Assembly: GCA_902492455.1 (NCBI GenBank)
Contig: CABULH010000006.1
Location: 62,001 to 126,000 of the forward strand
Direction: 5' to 3'
DNA: 64,000 nucleotides
Source: an uncultured Oscillospiraceae bacterium
Lineage (GTDB): Bacteria; Bacillota; Clostridia; Oscillospirales; Acutalibacteraceae
The stretch's first letter is position 1; every line of letters begins with the position of its first letter. Below the pieces are notes generated by a model that saw nothing but the letters and a program-made list of their open reading frames with translations, had not been told where the DNA came from and searched no databases. The position numbers and the translations under genes were made by a program. Positions 52,776-62,086 of the stretch are shown in pieces.

Positions 52776-52805
52776 AAAAAAGCAGGCGGGCTTTCGCACG
52801 CCTGT
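52776..52805 (-). terminator. Intrinsic terminator with GAAA tetraloop and T6 tail
   Basis: On the minus strand ACAGGCGTGC-GAAA-GCCCGCCTGC is followed by TTTTTT. It lies just upstream of the sigma gene's -35 element and ends a transcript coming from the right, in a stretch that has no convincing protein gene. Confidence 0.75.
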
Positions 52806-53057
52806 CTTTCACTTATTTTATGTGTGGTTTTGGGGAGCAACTTCAGAAGTTCCTCTTTCTCGTATAATTCCTTAATATCCCCCTCATTCAGTAACACTTT
52901 TTAAGCCAGTAGACTCTAACTCCTCTCACTTTGTTGCGATTTTTAAATATATCTGCTCTCAGCATGTAAATTCCCCTTCTGCTTGTCCAGTCTCAGAGAA
53001 TATTCGTCGGAACACGAAATAATCATCCGAGAAAACAGCGTTTCATTATTCAAACAC
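52806..53057 (-). other. Gene-free stretch with a possible small transcript
   Basis: No protein gene is convincing in these 250 bases. On the minus strand a TTTACA/TTTAAA pair 17 bp apart and a 25-codon ORF starting MLRADIFKNRNK after AAGGGG could be a small transcript ending at the T6 terminator. A second small frame (GTG, 42 codons) runs through the terminator stem and is unlikely to be real. Confidence 0.3.
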
Positions 53058-53100
53058 CAAAAAGCCAGCAGATTTGGCGAACCCAAAGCTGCTGGCTTTT
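53058..53100 (-). terminator. Terminator of the Cys/Gly-rich small-protein gene
   Basis: A 12-bp stem (AAAAGCCAGCAG against its complement) with inner pairing CTTTGGG/CCAAA closes a hairpin followed by TTTTT on the minus strand, 35 bases after the small gene's stop. Confidence 0.75.
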
Positions 53101-53134
53101 GTATATTGGGATGTTCACTTTAAATTACGAAGGA

Positions 53135-53269
53135 TCAGCACCCGCAGCCACAGCCGCGATTCTCTCCGCAGCCACAGCGATTATTGCCGTTGTCGCAGAG
53201 AAGCAGAAGAACGATGATAAACAGAATCCATGTGCATCCGCCATTGCCGAAAAGGTTACCCATACACAT
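53135..53269 (-). CDS. Cys/Gly-rich 44-residue membrane microprotein
   Basis: The ORF encodes MCMGNLFGNGGCTWILFIIV followed by LLLLCDNGNNRC and a Gly-Cys-rich tail (GCGCGC). A hydrophobic helix (about 13-24) is flanked by glycines and cysteines. AAAGGAGG nine bases before the ATG strongly supports translation, and the gene ends at its own terminator. It resembles, in layout only, the small sporulation or coat-associated YjcZ-type proteins of Firmicutes, but with many more cysteines. A CATATACT element upstream would fit a sporulation sigma (E/K) -10, though no -35 is convincing. Function unknown. Confidence 0.7.
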   Translation of the reverse strand: MCMGNLFGNGGCTWILFIIVLLLLCDNGNNRCGCGENRGCGCGC

Positions 53270-53395
53270 TTTGAGTTGCCTCCTTTCCCATTTGCTTATT
53301 CCAGTATATGGGCAGCATGAGAAAGGGTGCCTGATTTTTTGCTTTTCATCAGAGACGGCCGGCGAGGGCGGACGCCGGGGCAAACGCCCCTGTGC

Positions 53396-54130
53396 TCAGC
53401 CGCTTTCTTGGCTCAAAACCGGTTGAAAAAGGCCGTACTTACGTTTGATTCTTTCCAGCTTTTCCCCGATAGGCGCTGTCAGCAGAAGCAAAAACACCAC
53501 ATTTGACACAGCATACGCAACTGTAAAAGGAAGTGCGGAAACACAGGCGGCCAGATACCGTCTCAGGTTGAAGGTACCGTCTGCCCATAATGTCGTCCAC
53601 ACATCCATCACAAGGGAAAACAACACCCCTGCCAGAATCCCGTAGACAATCATCCACACCTTCCGGCGTTTCAGCGGTTCGGCCAGCACACCGGCCAGAA
53701 ATCCCAGAAGACCCCAGGCGAACATCTGAAAAGGCGTCCAGGGCCCCTGACCAAAATAGAAGTTGGACACCACCGCCGACAGAGATCCCACCACAAAGCC
53801 CGCTTCCCGTCCCAGATATACGGCGGCTATCACTGTGATGGCGGTAACCGGTTTGAACCCGGGCACCCAGGCAAAGGCGAACCGGCCGGCAGCGGATATC
53901 GCCACCAATACCGCCAGGGTGGTCAGCTCCTTGGCGGTGGATTCCTTCCGTTCAAAGCAGACAAACAGCGGCAGGCAGGACAGCACCGCCACGCAAAGAG
54001 CGATCCAGGCATAATGCTTTTCCTGAAACAGCAGTGCGCCGCCCACTACTACCGCCGGGATGAGAATCATCAGCAGCCCGACGGTTACCGCCCTACGCAG
54101 CACGGTATCTGATTTTTTCGCTTTAAGCAT
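53396..54130 (-). CDS. ECF transporter S component (vitamin uptake)
   Basis: The substrate-binding membrane subunit of an energy-coupling-factor importer, 244 residues with about six helices. Diagnostic stretches are GFKPVTAITVIAAVYLG and the S-component block GQGPWTPFQMFAWGLLGFLA; this group is often linked to cobalamin-type or other vitamin uptake. Its start overlaps the ATPase stop by 8 bp, so both are translated together. A T component is not present in the window; it was probably upstream of the truncated ATPase. Confidence 0.85.
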   Translation of the reverse strand: MLKAKKSDTVLRRAVTVGLLMILIPAVVVGGALLFQEKHYAWIALCVAVLSCLPLFVCFERKESTAKELTTLAVLVAISAAGRFAFAWVPGFKPVTAITVIAAVYLGREAGFVVGSLSAVVSNFYFGQGPWTPFQMFAWGLLGFLAGVLAEPLKRRKVWMIVYGILAGVLFSLVMDVWTTLWADGTFNLRRYLAACVSALPFTVAYAVSNVVFLLLLTAPIGEKLERIKRKYGLFQPVLSQESG

Positions 54131-55511
54131 AAGCCGTTTTCCTCTCTCCGCTGCGTATCGCCGCGGGGCTGTTCAGGCGACAGAGAGCCACCACCTCCTC
54201 GCAGGAAACGGCATTTTTATACAGGTGCCGGGCGATGCGGTTGGCAGCAGTAGTATAGAAATTGTTATCCGAAAAAAATGCCGCCGGGGTATCGATGGAG
54301 GTGATTTCCCCGTCAAAGAAAAGGGCGCAACGATCCGCGTTGGCCGCGGCAAATTCCACATCATGGGTGACGATGACAATGGTGATGCCGTCCGCTTTCA
54401 GACCGCGGAGTATCCCAGAAAGGTTTTCCTTGGAATGGGCATCGATCCCTTTGGTCGGCTCGTCCAGCAGAAGAATCTTGGGTTTCAACAGTAGCATCTT
54501 CGCCAGCGCCGCCTTCTGCTGTTCGCCGCCGCTGAGATCATAGGGATGCTGACCCAGCAAATGGGTGATCCCCAGTTTGCCTACCGTCTCTTCGATGATT
54601 GCCTGCCGCTCCTCTTGGCCGTATTCCATCACCTTACAGATTTCCTGAAAATCCTCCTGCACCGTTTTTTTGAGGAAAACGGTCTGCGGATTCTGGGGCA
54701 GCAGGGCAACATTATGCCTATAGAGCGTGTTTCCCTTGTATTCACCGATCTTTTTGCCGCCGATCACCACCTTGCCCCGATAAGCTTTATTCAGTCCCGC
54801 CAGCACGCTGAGGGTGGTGGTTTTCCCCGTGCCGTTGCCTCCCAGGATGCAGAAGGTTTCGCCCTCATACACGGAAAAGGTGACGCCCCGCAGTACATCG
54901 GGCAGATCGCGTTCATACCGGAACCAGACGTTTTTCATCTCCAGCGCCACATTCTCCCGGTGGGCGTAGGGCGGGATGTCCAGATGATCCACAGCATTGC
55001 TGAAATACTCGCTGAGAAAATCCCGCCCTTCCTTGACAGTGAGAGGACAGGGCGCTTTCACCTCCAAGGCGTTGAAGATGCGCACGGCACTGGGCAGTCC
55101 TGCCAGCATATGGTGATCCGCCTGGATATCCCGCAGCCGGGTTCCCACTGCGGCCGGGCGGTCGAAAAGCAGGATGCACCCCTGTTCCATCATCATCACC
55201 CTGTCGGCAATGGGAAACACCTCCTCCAGCCGATGCTCCACCAGCAGAATGGTTAATCCCAGTTCACGGTTCAGCTTTTGCAGGGTGCCGATGAAATCCG
55301 CCGCCGCTATAGGATCCAGCTGGGAGGTGGGCTCATCCAGAATCAGCACCTTGGGCTGCATCACCATGATGGAGGCGAGATTGAGCATCTGCTTCTGACC
55401 GCCGGACAGTTCAGTGATCTTCTTTCGGAACCAGGTCTGTATGCCGAAATAGCTGGCCATTTCCGACACCCGGCGGCGAATGATATCCGTGGGAAATCCC
55501 AGGCTTTCCAA
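54123..55511 (-). CDS. Energy-coupling ATPase (two ABC domains), N-terminus missing
   Basis: It powers the ECF importer. Domain 2 is complete: Walker A GGNGTGKTT, signature LSGGEQQ, Walker B ILLLDEPTKGID. Domain 1 retains LSGGQKQ and VLILDEPTSQLD but lacks its Walker A and Q-loop, roughly 95 residues. Homology begins at VLAFGLESLGFP, which continues a few codons upstream of this start until an in-frame stop at 55536-55538. The missing part is replaced by the end of an unrelated gene. Biochemically this protein could still bind ATP at domain 2 only. Either a deletion inactivated the importer or the contig is wrongly joined. Confidence 0.85.
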   Translation of the reverse strand: MESLGFPTDIIRRRVSEMASYFGIQTWFRKKITELSGGQKQMLNLASIMVMQPKVLILDEPTSQLDPIAAADFIGTLQKLNRELGLTILLVEHRLEEVFPIADRVMMMEQGCILLFDRPAAVGTRLRDIQADHHMLAGLPSAVRIFNALEVKAPCPLTVKEGRDFLSEYFSNAVDHLDIPPYAHRENVALEMKNVWFRYERDLPDVLRGVTFSVYEGETFCILGGNGTGKTTTLSVLAGLNKAYRGKVVIGGKKIGEYKGNTLYRHNVALLPQNPQTVFLKKTVQEDFQEICKVMEYGQEERQAIIEETVGKLGITHLLGQHPYDLSGGEQQKAALAKMLLLKPKILLLDEPTKGIDAHSKENLSGILRGLKADGITIVIVTHDVEFAAANADRCALFFDGEITSIDTPAAFFSDNNFYTTAANRIARHLYKNAVSCEEVVALCRLNSPAAIRSGERKTAYA

Positions 55512-56059
55512 CCCGAAGGCCAGTACCCGGTGTTTTCACCGGTCAGCCGAACCGGAATCAGATCCCCTATCATGGAAGCGATCTTTTCCGCCTTCTCCGC
55601 GGATGTCTTAGCGTCATAGGCCACCTGCACATTATGCAGCTTCGCCAGATCCTCCTCCCTTTGAATCTGGTCGACATACTTTACGGTCTGCGCCTTATCG
55701 GGGACATCCTCCACCCGTTCTTCCGCCTGCCAGATGACGCCGTAGTCGGTAACGGAAAACACCTTATGAATCGGAACATAAGGAATCAGCACCATGTCGG
55801 CGCGCATATGTTCCCACTTGTACAGGTTGGTGCGAAAAAAAGCCTCGAGTTCCCGGCAGTCGGTATCCTGGCAGTGGATGGTCAGCTCGCCTTCCGCATT
55901 GAGTTCGTCCCAAGGCAGCTCTTCAATCAGAACAATCGGCCGGGTCTGCACCAGATCGTTCACCTGCCGGTGAAGCAGGATATGTTCCAGATTGAAATCG
56001 CTGAAAGCCGCGTCCGCATATCGTCCGGCCAGACCTCGTAAAATTTCTCGATCATTCAT
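55361..56059 (-). pseudogene. Uroporphyrinogen-decarboxylase-family protein, N-terminal fragment
   Basis: The first roughly 178 residues (MNDREILRGLAGRYADAAFS to LTGENTGY) match the N-terminal half of URO-D-like methyltransferase/decarboxylase proteins, which are usually about 380 residues. The remaining 54 residues to the stop are the ATPase sequence read in the wrong frame. The start is well supported (AGGAGG seven bases upstream). The C-terminal half with the metal/substrate sites is gone. A second URO-D-family gene lies at the right edge of the window, and the intact original of this fragment may be a paralogue of it. Confidence 0.7.
55512..55538. other. Junction where two genes are truncated together
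   Basis: Leftward the frame is an ECF ATPase lacking its N-terminus; rightward it is a URO-D-family gene lacking its C-terminus. Homology switches around 55520-55526 (ENTGY to VLAFG). Such a back-to-back break indicates a deletion endpoint or a chimeric assembly. Confidence 0.7.
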
Positions 56060-56070
56060 GGAAACTCCTC

Positions 56071-58449
56071 CTATTGATCCGCTGTCAGGATTTCGATCAG
56101 CGCATCCTTCAGCTCGGAACTGATGCCAAAGGTGCTGATCTCGCCTATGCAGGCCGCACGACTGGTCCGGCGCTTGATCTGATCAAAAAGGAAATATTTG
56201 GTATCATAAGCCATATGCGCCCGCCGGATAACTTCAAAGCAGGGGACTTCCACCAGATTTTCCGGCACAACGCCGTCGGTGCACACCGTAATCTGTATCT
56301 CCTCTGCCGTGGACAGCGGCGGCAATACGACCGTCACGCACCGTCGGTCTTCGTCATATGTCCAGCGGATATCCAGCGGGGCGTTTCCCGCCTTTGCCGC
56401 TACGGAAACCGGCGCTGCAAAACCGATGAACTGCATTGTATAACGGCGTCGGTCGGGAATCACCTCGCGGTCTCCTCCTGCGGCAATTGTCAGGCGGCTT
56501 TCTCTGCCCCAGGTAAAGGCTATCGCCGTCTCCGCCGCCCGGCAAGCCGCGCCGCTGCGGTCGTTATCCTCGTACAGCACAAAGGTATTGTCTTTTCCCG
56601 CGAACACCCGCAGCTCCAGATGCCGGGGATTGTCCACCCCGTTGCTCACCTCTTCCTCTGCGGTCAGGGGCACAATCGCGCCCGCCTTGGCCAGCACCGG
56701 CAGACTGTCGATGCCGCGGAAGAGCCGCAGCTTTTTCCCGCCTTTATAATGCCGTCCGCTGAAGAAATCAAACCAGTCGCCTTCCGGAATCCATGTATCC
56801 GCATGACCCAGCCGGGTTTCCGCGTCCGCCGGAGCGGTAATGGGACTGACCAGCAGCTCGCTGCCGAAAGCATACTCATTGCGGTATTCATAAGCGGCGA
56901 ACAGCCCCGGATACAGATGGTACAGCGGCCGAACCAGCGGCAGCCCCTCTGCATGATTGCGGCGGTTCATGGTGTAAAGATAGGGCACCAGCTGATGCCG
57001 CAGACGCAGGAAGCGGCGCATACTGACATCGTATTCAGCGCCGAAGTTCCAGGGTTCCTTACTGTTGAAATCGTTATTGGCGCTGTGCAGCCGCATGATG
57101 GGAGAAAACACCCCCAGCTGCACCCAGCGGGTCTCCAGCTCGTCGTCATAATAGCCCCGCATATGACCGCCGATGTCGTGGCTCCACCAGGAGTACCCCA
57201 CATTGGAGGCTGTGGCGGTGAAATAGGGCTGAAAATCCAGTGTCTCCCAGGTGATATGGGAATCGCCGGAAAAACCGATGGGATAGCGGTGACTGCCGAT
57301 GCCCGCATAGCGCGAGAAGGTCAGCGGCCGTTTTCCATTCCGGGCGTTATCCACAAAATGGTAGTGGTTCAGCATCCATAGCGGCGGATAGCCTTCTTTG
57401 GAGGCGCCGCCGCTTTGCTGCCAGTCGATCCACCAGAAATCCACGCCCTGCTCTTCCTTGGGATGATGCAGCACTTCGAAATAAGCATCCATAAACTGGG
57501 GATCCGCGGCGTCAAAGGACACCGGGTCTCCGCTGGCAGGATCGATTCCCATTCGCCGGGCCATAGCGGGATAATCGTCCTCATAACTGCGCACACCATC
57601 CTTAGGGTGCACATTCAGCGCGGTGTGCAGCTTGTGCTCGTGAAGCCATTCCATGGTGGCGGCCGGATTGGGAAACAGCTTACGGTTCCAGGAATAGCCG
57701 GTCCAGCCCATACCGAACTGCGGCTCCACCTCCACAATATGCCAATCCATATCCAGCACGGCCACAGAGAAAGGCACCTTATTTTCTGCAAATTTCAGAA
57801 ACAGCCGGCGATATTCCTCATCCGAATAGGCATGATAACGGCTCCACCAGTTTCCCAGTGCAAAACGCGGCAGCATGGGAACCGGACCCGACAAGCGGTA
57901 AAAATCCTGGAGGCAGCGGGTATAATCCCTGCCGTAACCGAAAAAGTAGAGATCATAGCGGTCTTCCAGTACCGGCTCCACCCAGCCGTCTGCATGAAAC
58001 GCCAGGGTTTGGCTGTCGTCCACCAGGGAATATCCTCGGTTAAAAGACATCAGTCCCTCTTCCAGAGGAATCGGTCCGTTGGCGTCGTCCAGCGTACGGG
58101 TTGTACCCTTCAGGGTATCCAACGGAACGCCGAAATTCCACTCATTGGTATTGTCCACCGTGATGCTCAGACCGCTCTGGGAAAAACGCTGCTGATCATA
58201 AAATAAATGCAGATGTTCTGTGATAATCTCCAGCCGTCCTGCCCGCTCCAGCACCCGGAAGGAGGGCACCGGAAACCGGCGGCAGACCGCCACTTTGGTA
58301 GCCCGGTCCTCAAACCGTCCCGCAGCGCTGTATTCCAGACGCAGAAGCCGGTCTGTCAAAACGGTGATGCGATAATGTTCGCCGCTCACCACGGCCTGTG
58401 GGTCGGCAATAGGATCGGTGGCGATGACGGTGTTGCTGCGGATAGACAC
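56071..58449 (-). CDS. GH31 family glycoside hydrolase (second)
   Basis: A 792-residue cytosolic enzyme with the full GH31 layout: beta-domain, TIM barrel with nucleophile Asp in WWIDWQQSGG (about 340) and acid/base Asp in SGDSHITW (about 396), PWS-type stretch SWWSHDIGGH, then proximal and distal beta-domains and a C-terminal extension of about 120 residues. The GTG start of VSIRSNTVIATD is supported by AGGAGG eight bases upstream; the earlier TTG has no site. It differs from the window's other GH31. It sits in an operon with GH38 and an SGNH esterase, suggesting processing of alpha-linked mannose- or glucose-containing glycans. Confidence 0.92.
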   Translation of the reverse strand: MSIRSNTVIATDPIADPQAVVSGEHYRITVLTDRLLRLEYSAAGRFEDRATKVAVCRRFPVPSFRVLERAGRLEIITEHLHLFYDQQRFSQSGLSITVDNTNEWNFGVPLDTLKGTTRTLDDANGPIPLEEGLMSFNRGYSLVDDSQTLAFHADGWVEPVLEDRYDLYFFGYGRDYTRCLQDFYRLSGPVPMLPRFALGNWWSRYHAYSDEEYRRLFLKFAENKVPFSVAVLDMDWHIVEVEPQFGMGWTGYSWNRKLFPNPAATMEWLHEHKLHTALNVHPKDGVRSYEDDYPAMARRMGIDPASGDPVSFDAADPQFMDAYFEVLHHPKEEQGVDFWWIDWQQSGGASKEGYPPLWMLNHYHFVDNARNGKRPLTFSRYAGIGSHRYPIGFSGDSHITWETLDFQPYFTATASNVGYSWWSHDIGGHMRGYYDDELETRWVQLGVFSPIMRLHSANNDFNSKEPWNFGAEYDVSMRRFLRLRHQLVPYLYTMNRRNHAEGLPLVRPLYHLYPGLFAAYEYRNEYAFGSELLVSPITAPADAETRLGHADTWIPEGDWFDFFSGRHYKGGKKLRLFRGIDSLPVLAKAGAIVPLTAEEEVSNGVDNPRHLELRVFAGKDNTFVLYEDNDRSGAACRAAETAIAFTWGRESRLTIAAGGDREVIPDRRRYTMQFIGFAAPVSVAAKAGNAPLDIRWTYDEDRRCVTVVLPPLSTAEEIQITVCTDGVVPENLVEVPCFEVIRRAHMAYDTKYFLFDQIKRRTSRAACIGEISTFGISSELKDALIEILTADQ

Positions 58450-58471
58450 GGCGATTTCCTCCTTTTCCGAC

Positions 58472-59227
58472 TCAGCGGCCGCTGACAATGGTATGCACGG
58501 TTTCCTGAATCACCGTTAATAACGCCTCTTGAGCATCGGGCCCCTGCGGGTCGTCCGGAACAAATGGATTCAGACGGATATCCGCCCCGAACAGCGTCTC
58601 GTACCAGGCGGCGGCAACTGCATAGCGGCCGTAGGTCCAGCACATGTGGAAGCCATCCCGACACAGAGAAGGGCCGCCCTTAGCATAGCAGAAAGCCGGC
58701 GTGCCCCGCAGCGCCTGAATCACATCTCCGCTGGGGATCAGCGGCAGATCCAATTCAGCCGCAGCACCGCCGTAGGCTTCTTTTAACCGGATATACATTT
58801 CGTTCTGGTTACAGTGGTACATAGGGAAGGCGCCGTGATCGCTGTCCGTCTCATAGGCCCAAGTCTCATGGAGATAGATCCGTGCATGAGGCGCCAGCGC
58901 TTTGACATAGCCAACCAGCTGCGCCAGATAGGGATCATAGGTTTCTGGCTGGCCGCTGAAATGACTGGCCTGCTGCAGCGTCACCGCATCCCAATCCTCC
59001 TCCAGCAGACTAGTCCGCAGAGAAATCATTTGTCCTGTCTCCTGGCCGTTCAGCTCATAGCAATAGGCTGGACTGTCGCTGCAGGCGTTTTCCCAATGGG
59101 TTTCCAGGGAACAGCCGGGGATAAACAGATTGACAATTTTGGTTTCCATCCCGCCGGCCTCCGCCATACGGTGCAGGTAAGCGGTGGCATCCTGAGAAAA
59201 GCTGTTGCCGATTGCCAGTATCTTCAT
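58472..59227 (-). CDS. SGNH-hydrolase family protein (DUF4886)
   Basis: A 251-residue cytosolic hydrolase. The catalytic Ser is in IGNSFSQDA at the N-terminus and the C-terminal DGFHMCWTYGRYA supplies the Asp-x-x-His pair; the Gln-containing block LQQASHFSG fits the oxyanion site. These match DUF4886, a carbohydrate-esterase-like SGNH family. GGAGG nine bases before MKILAIGN fixes the start. It lies 5 bp after the GH38 gene and 22 bp before GH31, so it probably removes an acyl group from the same oligosaccharide. Confidence 0.85.
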   Translation of the reverse strand: MKILAIGNSFSQDATAYLHRMAEAGGMETKIVNLFIPGCSLETHWENACSDSPAYCYELNGQETGQMISLRTSLLEEDWDAVTLQQASHFSGQPETYDPYLAQLVGYVKALAPHARIYLHETWAYETDSDHGAFPMYHCNQNEMYIRLKEAYGGAAAELDLPLIPSGDVIQALRGTPAFCYAKGGPSLCRDGFHMCWTYGRYAVAAAWYETLFGADIRLNPFVPDDPQGPDAQEALLTVIQETVHTIVSGR

Positions 59228-59232
59228 TTCCA

Positions 59233-62073
59233 TCAGCCTCCAATGGCGATTTTTATGGTGCGCAGTGAATAAGGCGGCAGCGGTACCCACAGACAATTTC
59301 CTCCCGCCGGCGGCAGCTCCTCCGTCTCCCGTTCCAATAAGTCAGTGAGCGCCGCCCGTCCAATCGGGTAACCGATGCTGATGGAGACGGTACCGCAGCG
59401 CCCCTCCGTTTCATGCAGCCGAAGAATCAGATCGTCGCTGTCTTCAGCCAGCTTCACGCTGTCTACAACCGCGTTCTCCCCCTCCACCCTTATCAGGGAG
59501 TTGCTGGGAGGCAGGAAACCCGGATGGGCTGTGCCGGCGACGATCTGAAGCGGATTGCCATACCCTTCTGCCTGTCTGCACAGGCTTCCCGCCGTCCCGC
59601 CGTCCGCGAGAGCCAGTTTCAGGATAAAGGGGGTATCCCCCTTTTCCGGCTGGGGATCTGGATCGTAAGAAGAACGAATCAGGGAAACGCCGAGGCTGTT
59701 CTCGAACCCGCGGAAGCCGTGGCGGGAATCCGTCCACAACATCATGGCATTCGCAGCGGAATCCGGCTGGGAGGCGGCAAAGGTACAGGCAGGCAGATCC
59801 AGATTGATCTCCTCCCGGGTCGTCAGCCCCATAGGTACGTCGAAGCGGTAATCCCGGCAGGCATCCGCCAGCGCGGCGTCAAACCGCAGCTGCGGAATCG
59901 CGGCGCCGGGCTCATCGGATTCCCTCCAGTCGGCCTTGCCGGTAAAGGTCAGCGCCGGGCTGCCGGCATCCAATGCAATTTCCACCTCCAAGACGGAACG
60001 CCCGATGGTGGTTTGCAGGCGGATAGCCTGACGCAGCGGACCATCCGCCGTCCGGGTGATGTGAACATCACCCATTTTTTCTTCCGTCATCCAGCGTCCG
60101 TCAATCCAGGCGGTCATTCCCTTATCGGTATCCTCATGAACCAAACAGAAACCGGCTCCGCCCCGGGAAGCATCCAGATATTCGTGTCCATCCGACTGCC
60201 GCGACAGAGAAAGCAGCCGTCCGTTCCGCGGAGAAAACACAGCCCGAACCAGATCGTTTTCCAGCACAAATTCGTCCGGCCGCGCCAGCCGTTGGCAGCC
60301 GTCCGCCAGCACGCCGCCGCTCACCGGCAGATCGTCCTTGTCCCGTATGCCCAGTGTACGATACCCGAAAGCCGGCACCGCGACATGGATCAATGCCTTT
60401 ACATAAGAATGGCTCCAGTAATAGTTGAAACCGCTGGTCAGAATCTGATGAGGGATCTGTCTTCCTTTTTCGTCGTAAAAAGCCAGCAGTTCCACATCCC
60501 GAGGGCTCCAATCCCAAACGGTGATTTCTGCCATCTCTCTGCGTTCAAATGCGGATGGATTCCACAGAAAAAGGGTTCGGCCGCGGTTTGCCTGCCGCAC
60601 AACCTGGGATACCTGGCCCCTTTCCACGCCTGAGCCGGCTCCGGCTCCCAACAGCAAAGGGTTGTCTTCCGCCGGATTGACGAAGCAGGACGTGTCCACC
60701 TTCTCTTCCAGAGCACGCAGCGCCTGCTGCCGCACTGTATTGGCCAAGGCATTTCCCTTCTGCAGGCAGCCCAACGCATATTCCCGGCTCTCCCGCACAC
60801 AGGAGCCGGTGAGGATGTCATGAAACTGCTGGAACAGGAGCTTTTCCCAGCCGCTGCCGACGGCGTGCCGGTCATACCCGCCGCCCGTCAGCCGGGCCAG
60901 CGCCCCGGCGCATTCAGCCTGCTGCAGCATCCGCTCCGTCCGGCGGGCAGCGGACTTGATCCGGGTCTGACTGGTATAGCAGCCGGTATAAACAGGATTG
61001 CGCTCGCCGCACAGAGTGGGAATTCCGCTGCCTTCCCGGTCAAGAATTTCATAGAATTCCCGCAGCGTACCGAATCGCAGCTGCGGATACAACGGCCAAT
61101 TCATACAATCCTGAATCCGCTCCAGATCCCGCCGGGTGGGTCCGCCGCCATGATCTCCCACACCATAGAGCTTTAGCATGGTTTTCTGTCCGGAAGCCGC
61201 GCAGTCGGCTACCTTTCCCATCAAAAAGCGATGATCCACGATAGCGCTGTAAAAAGCGGAATCCAGATAAGACAGCACCTGAGCGCCGGACGGGGAACGC
61301 CATCTGGAAATTGACGGTCCTGTCCAGCCGCGGTTGAAATAGTAATACCGAATTCCCGCATGAGCCAGGATCTCCGGAATATGGGGGGAGTGACCAAAGG
61401 TATCCGGTTCGAAGTCGATGCACAGGTCATCTTCGCTGATCGGCAGCAGCCGGGAAAGATATCGCTTGGCATATAGAATCTGGCGCACCTGGCTTTCGGT
61501 ACCGGGCATATTTTTATCCGCTTCCACCCAGGTGGAAGCGGTGACCTCCAGCCGGCCCTCCTGCACACGGCGGCGCAGTTCGTCCAGCAAAGACGGCGGA
61601 CCGAATTTCTCGGCAATCCGATAGACCGACGCCTGTGATTGGCTGAACTTGAAATCCGGATATTCCCGCATCAGGGTCAGCACGGTGGATAAGGTATCCA
61701 GCACCACCTGCACCGTTTCGTCATAACCCCAGGTCCAATTCATATCCATGTGGGCATGACCGACGCAGACAACCCGGTAATCCTTGGCCGGTACACCGAT
61801 TTTCAGCGCTTCCCGTTCCATGAGCAGACAATCCTCCCGGGAAACATATCCGTTCGCCCGGTATCTGTCCGCCGCTTCCCGCACAATCGGCAGCATAGCC
61901 GCGTCATAGCATCCATTCTCCAGCTGCGAAATCTCCATCAGAAACTGCATCTGTGCAAAAAGACGGGACTGCCAGTAAAGAGGCCGCTCATCGATATACG
62001 TCGGATAAGGCGAAGTAAAACTGTTGCCCGATGACGGCTCCAGCCGATGAAGCGCGGCGGCCAGCTGACTCAT
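59233..62073 (-). CDS. Alpha-mannosidase, GH38
   Basis: It hydrolyses alpha-mannosidic bonds. The 946 residues show the GH38 order: N-terminal domain (ERPLYWQSRLFAQMQF), zinc-dependent catalytic domain with GHAHMDMNW (His and Asp ligands, about 106), nucleophile Asp in FEPDTFGHSP (about 223) and FHDILTGS (about 418), then the long beta-sandwich domains. There is no signal peptide, so it acts in the cytoplasm on imported mannosides. AGGAATC before the ATG supports the start. Operon partners are the MFS transporter upstream and SGNH plus GH31 downstream. Confidence 0.95.
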   Translation of the reverse strand: MSQLAAALHRLEPSSGNSFTSPYPTYIDERPLYWQSRLFAQMQFLMEISQLENGCYDAAMLPIVREAADRYRANGYVSREDCLLMEREALKIGVPAKDYRVVCVGHAHMDMNWTWGYDETVQVVLDTLSTVLTLMREYPDFKFSQSQASVYRIAEKFGPPSLLDELRRRVQEGRLEVTASTWVEADKNMPGTESQVRQILYAKRYLSRLLPISEDDLCIDFEPDTFGHSPHIPEILAHAGIRYYYFNRGWTGPSISRWRSPSGAQVLSYLDSAFYSAIVDHRFLMGKVADCAASGQKTMLKLYGVGDHGGGPTRRDLERIQDCMNWPLYPQLRFGTLREFYEILDREGSGIPTLCGERNPVYTGCYTSQTRIKSAARRTERMLQQAECAGALARLTGGGYDRHAVGSGWEKLLFQQFHDILTGSCVRESREYALGCLQKGNALANTVRQQALRALEEKVDTSCFVNPAEDNPLLLGAGAGSGVERGQVSQVVRQANRGRTLFLWNPSAFERREMAEITVWDWSPRDVELLAFYDEKGRQIPHQILTSGFNYYWSHSYVKALIHVAVPAFGYRTLGIRDKDDLPVSGGVLADGCQRLARPDEFVLENDLVRAVFSPRNGRLLSLSRQSDGHEYLDASRGGAGFCLVHEDTDKGMTAWIDGRWMTEEKMGDVHITRTADGPLRQAIRLQTTIGRSVLEVEIALDAGSPALTFTGKADWRESDEPGAAIPQLRFDAALADACRDYRFDVPMGLTTREEINLDLPACTFAASQPDSAANAMMLWTDSRHGFRGFENSLGVSLIRSSYDPDPQPEKGDTPFILKLALADGGTAGSLCRQAEGYGNPLQIVAGTAHPGFLPPSNSLIRVEGENAVVDSVKLAEDSDDLILRLHETEGRCGTVSISIGYPIGRAALTDLLERETEELPPAGGNCLWVPLPPYSLRTIKIAIGG

Positions 62074-62086
62074 GAAAGATTCCTCC

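Noticed and set aside
52617..52812. Small ORFs upstream of the sigma gene
   Set aside because: They cross the sigma-A promoter and the T6 terminator stem and have no ribosome-binding site.
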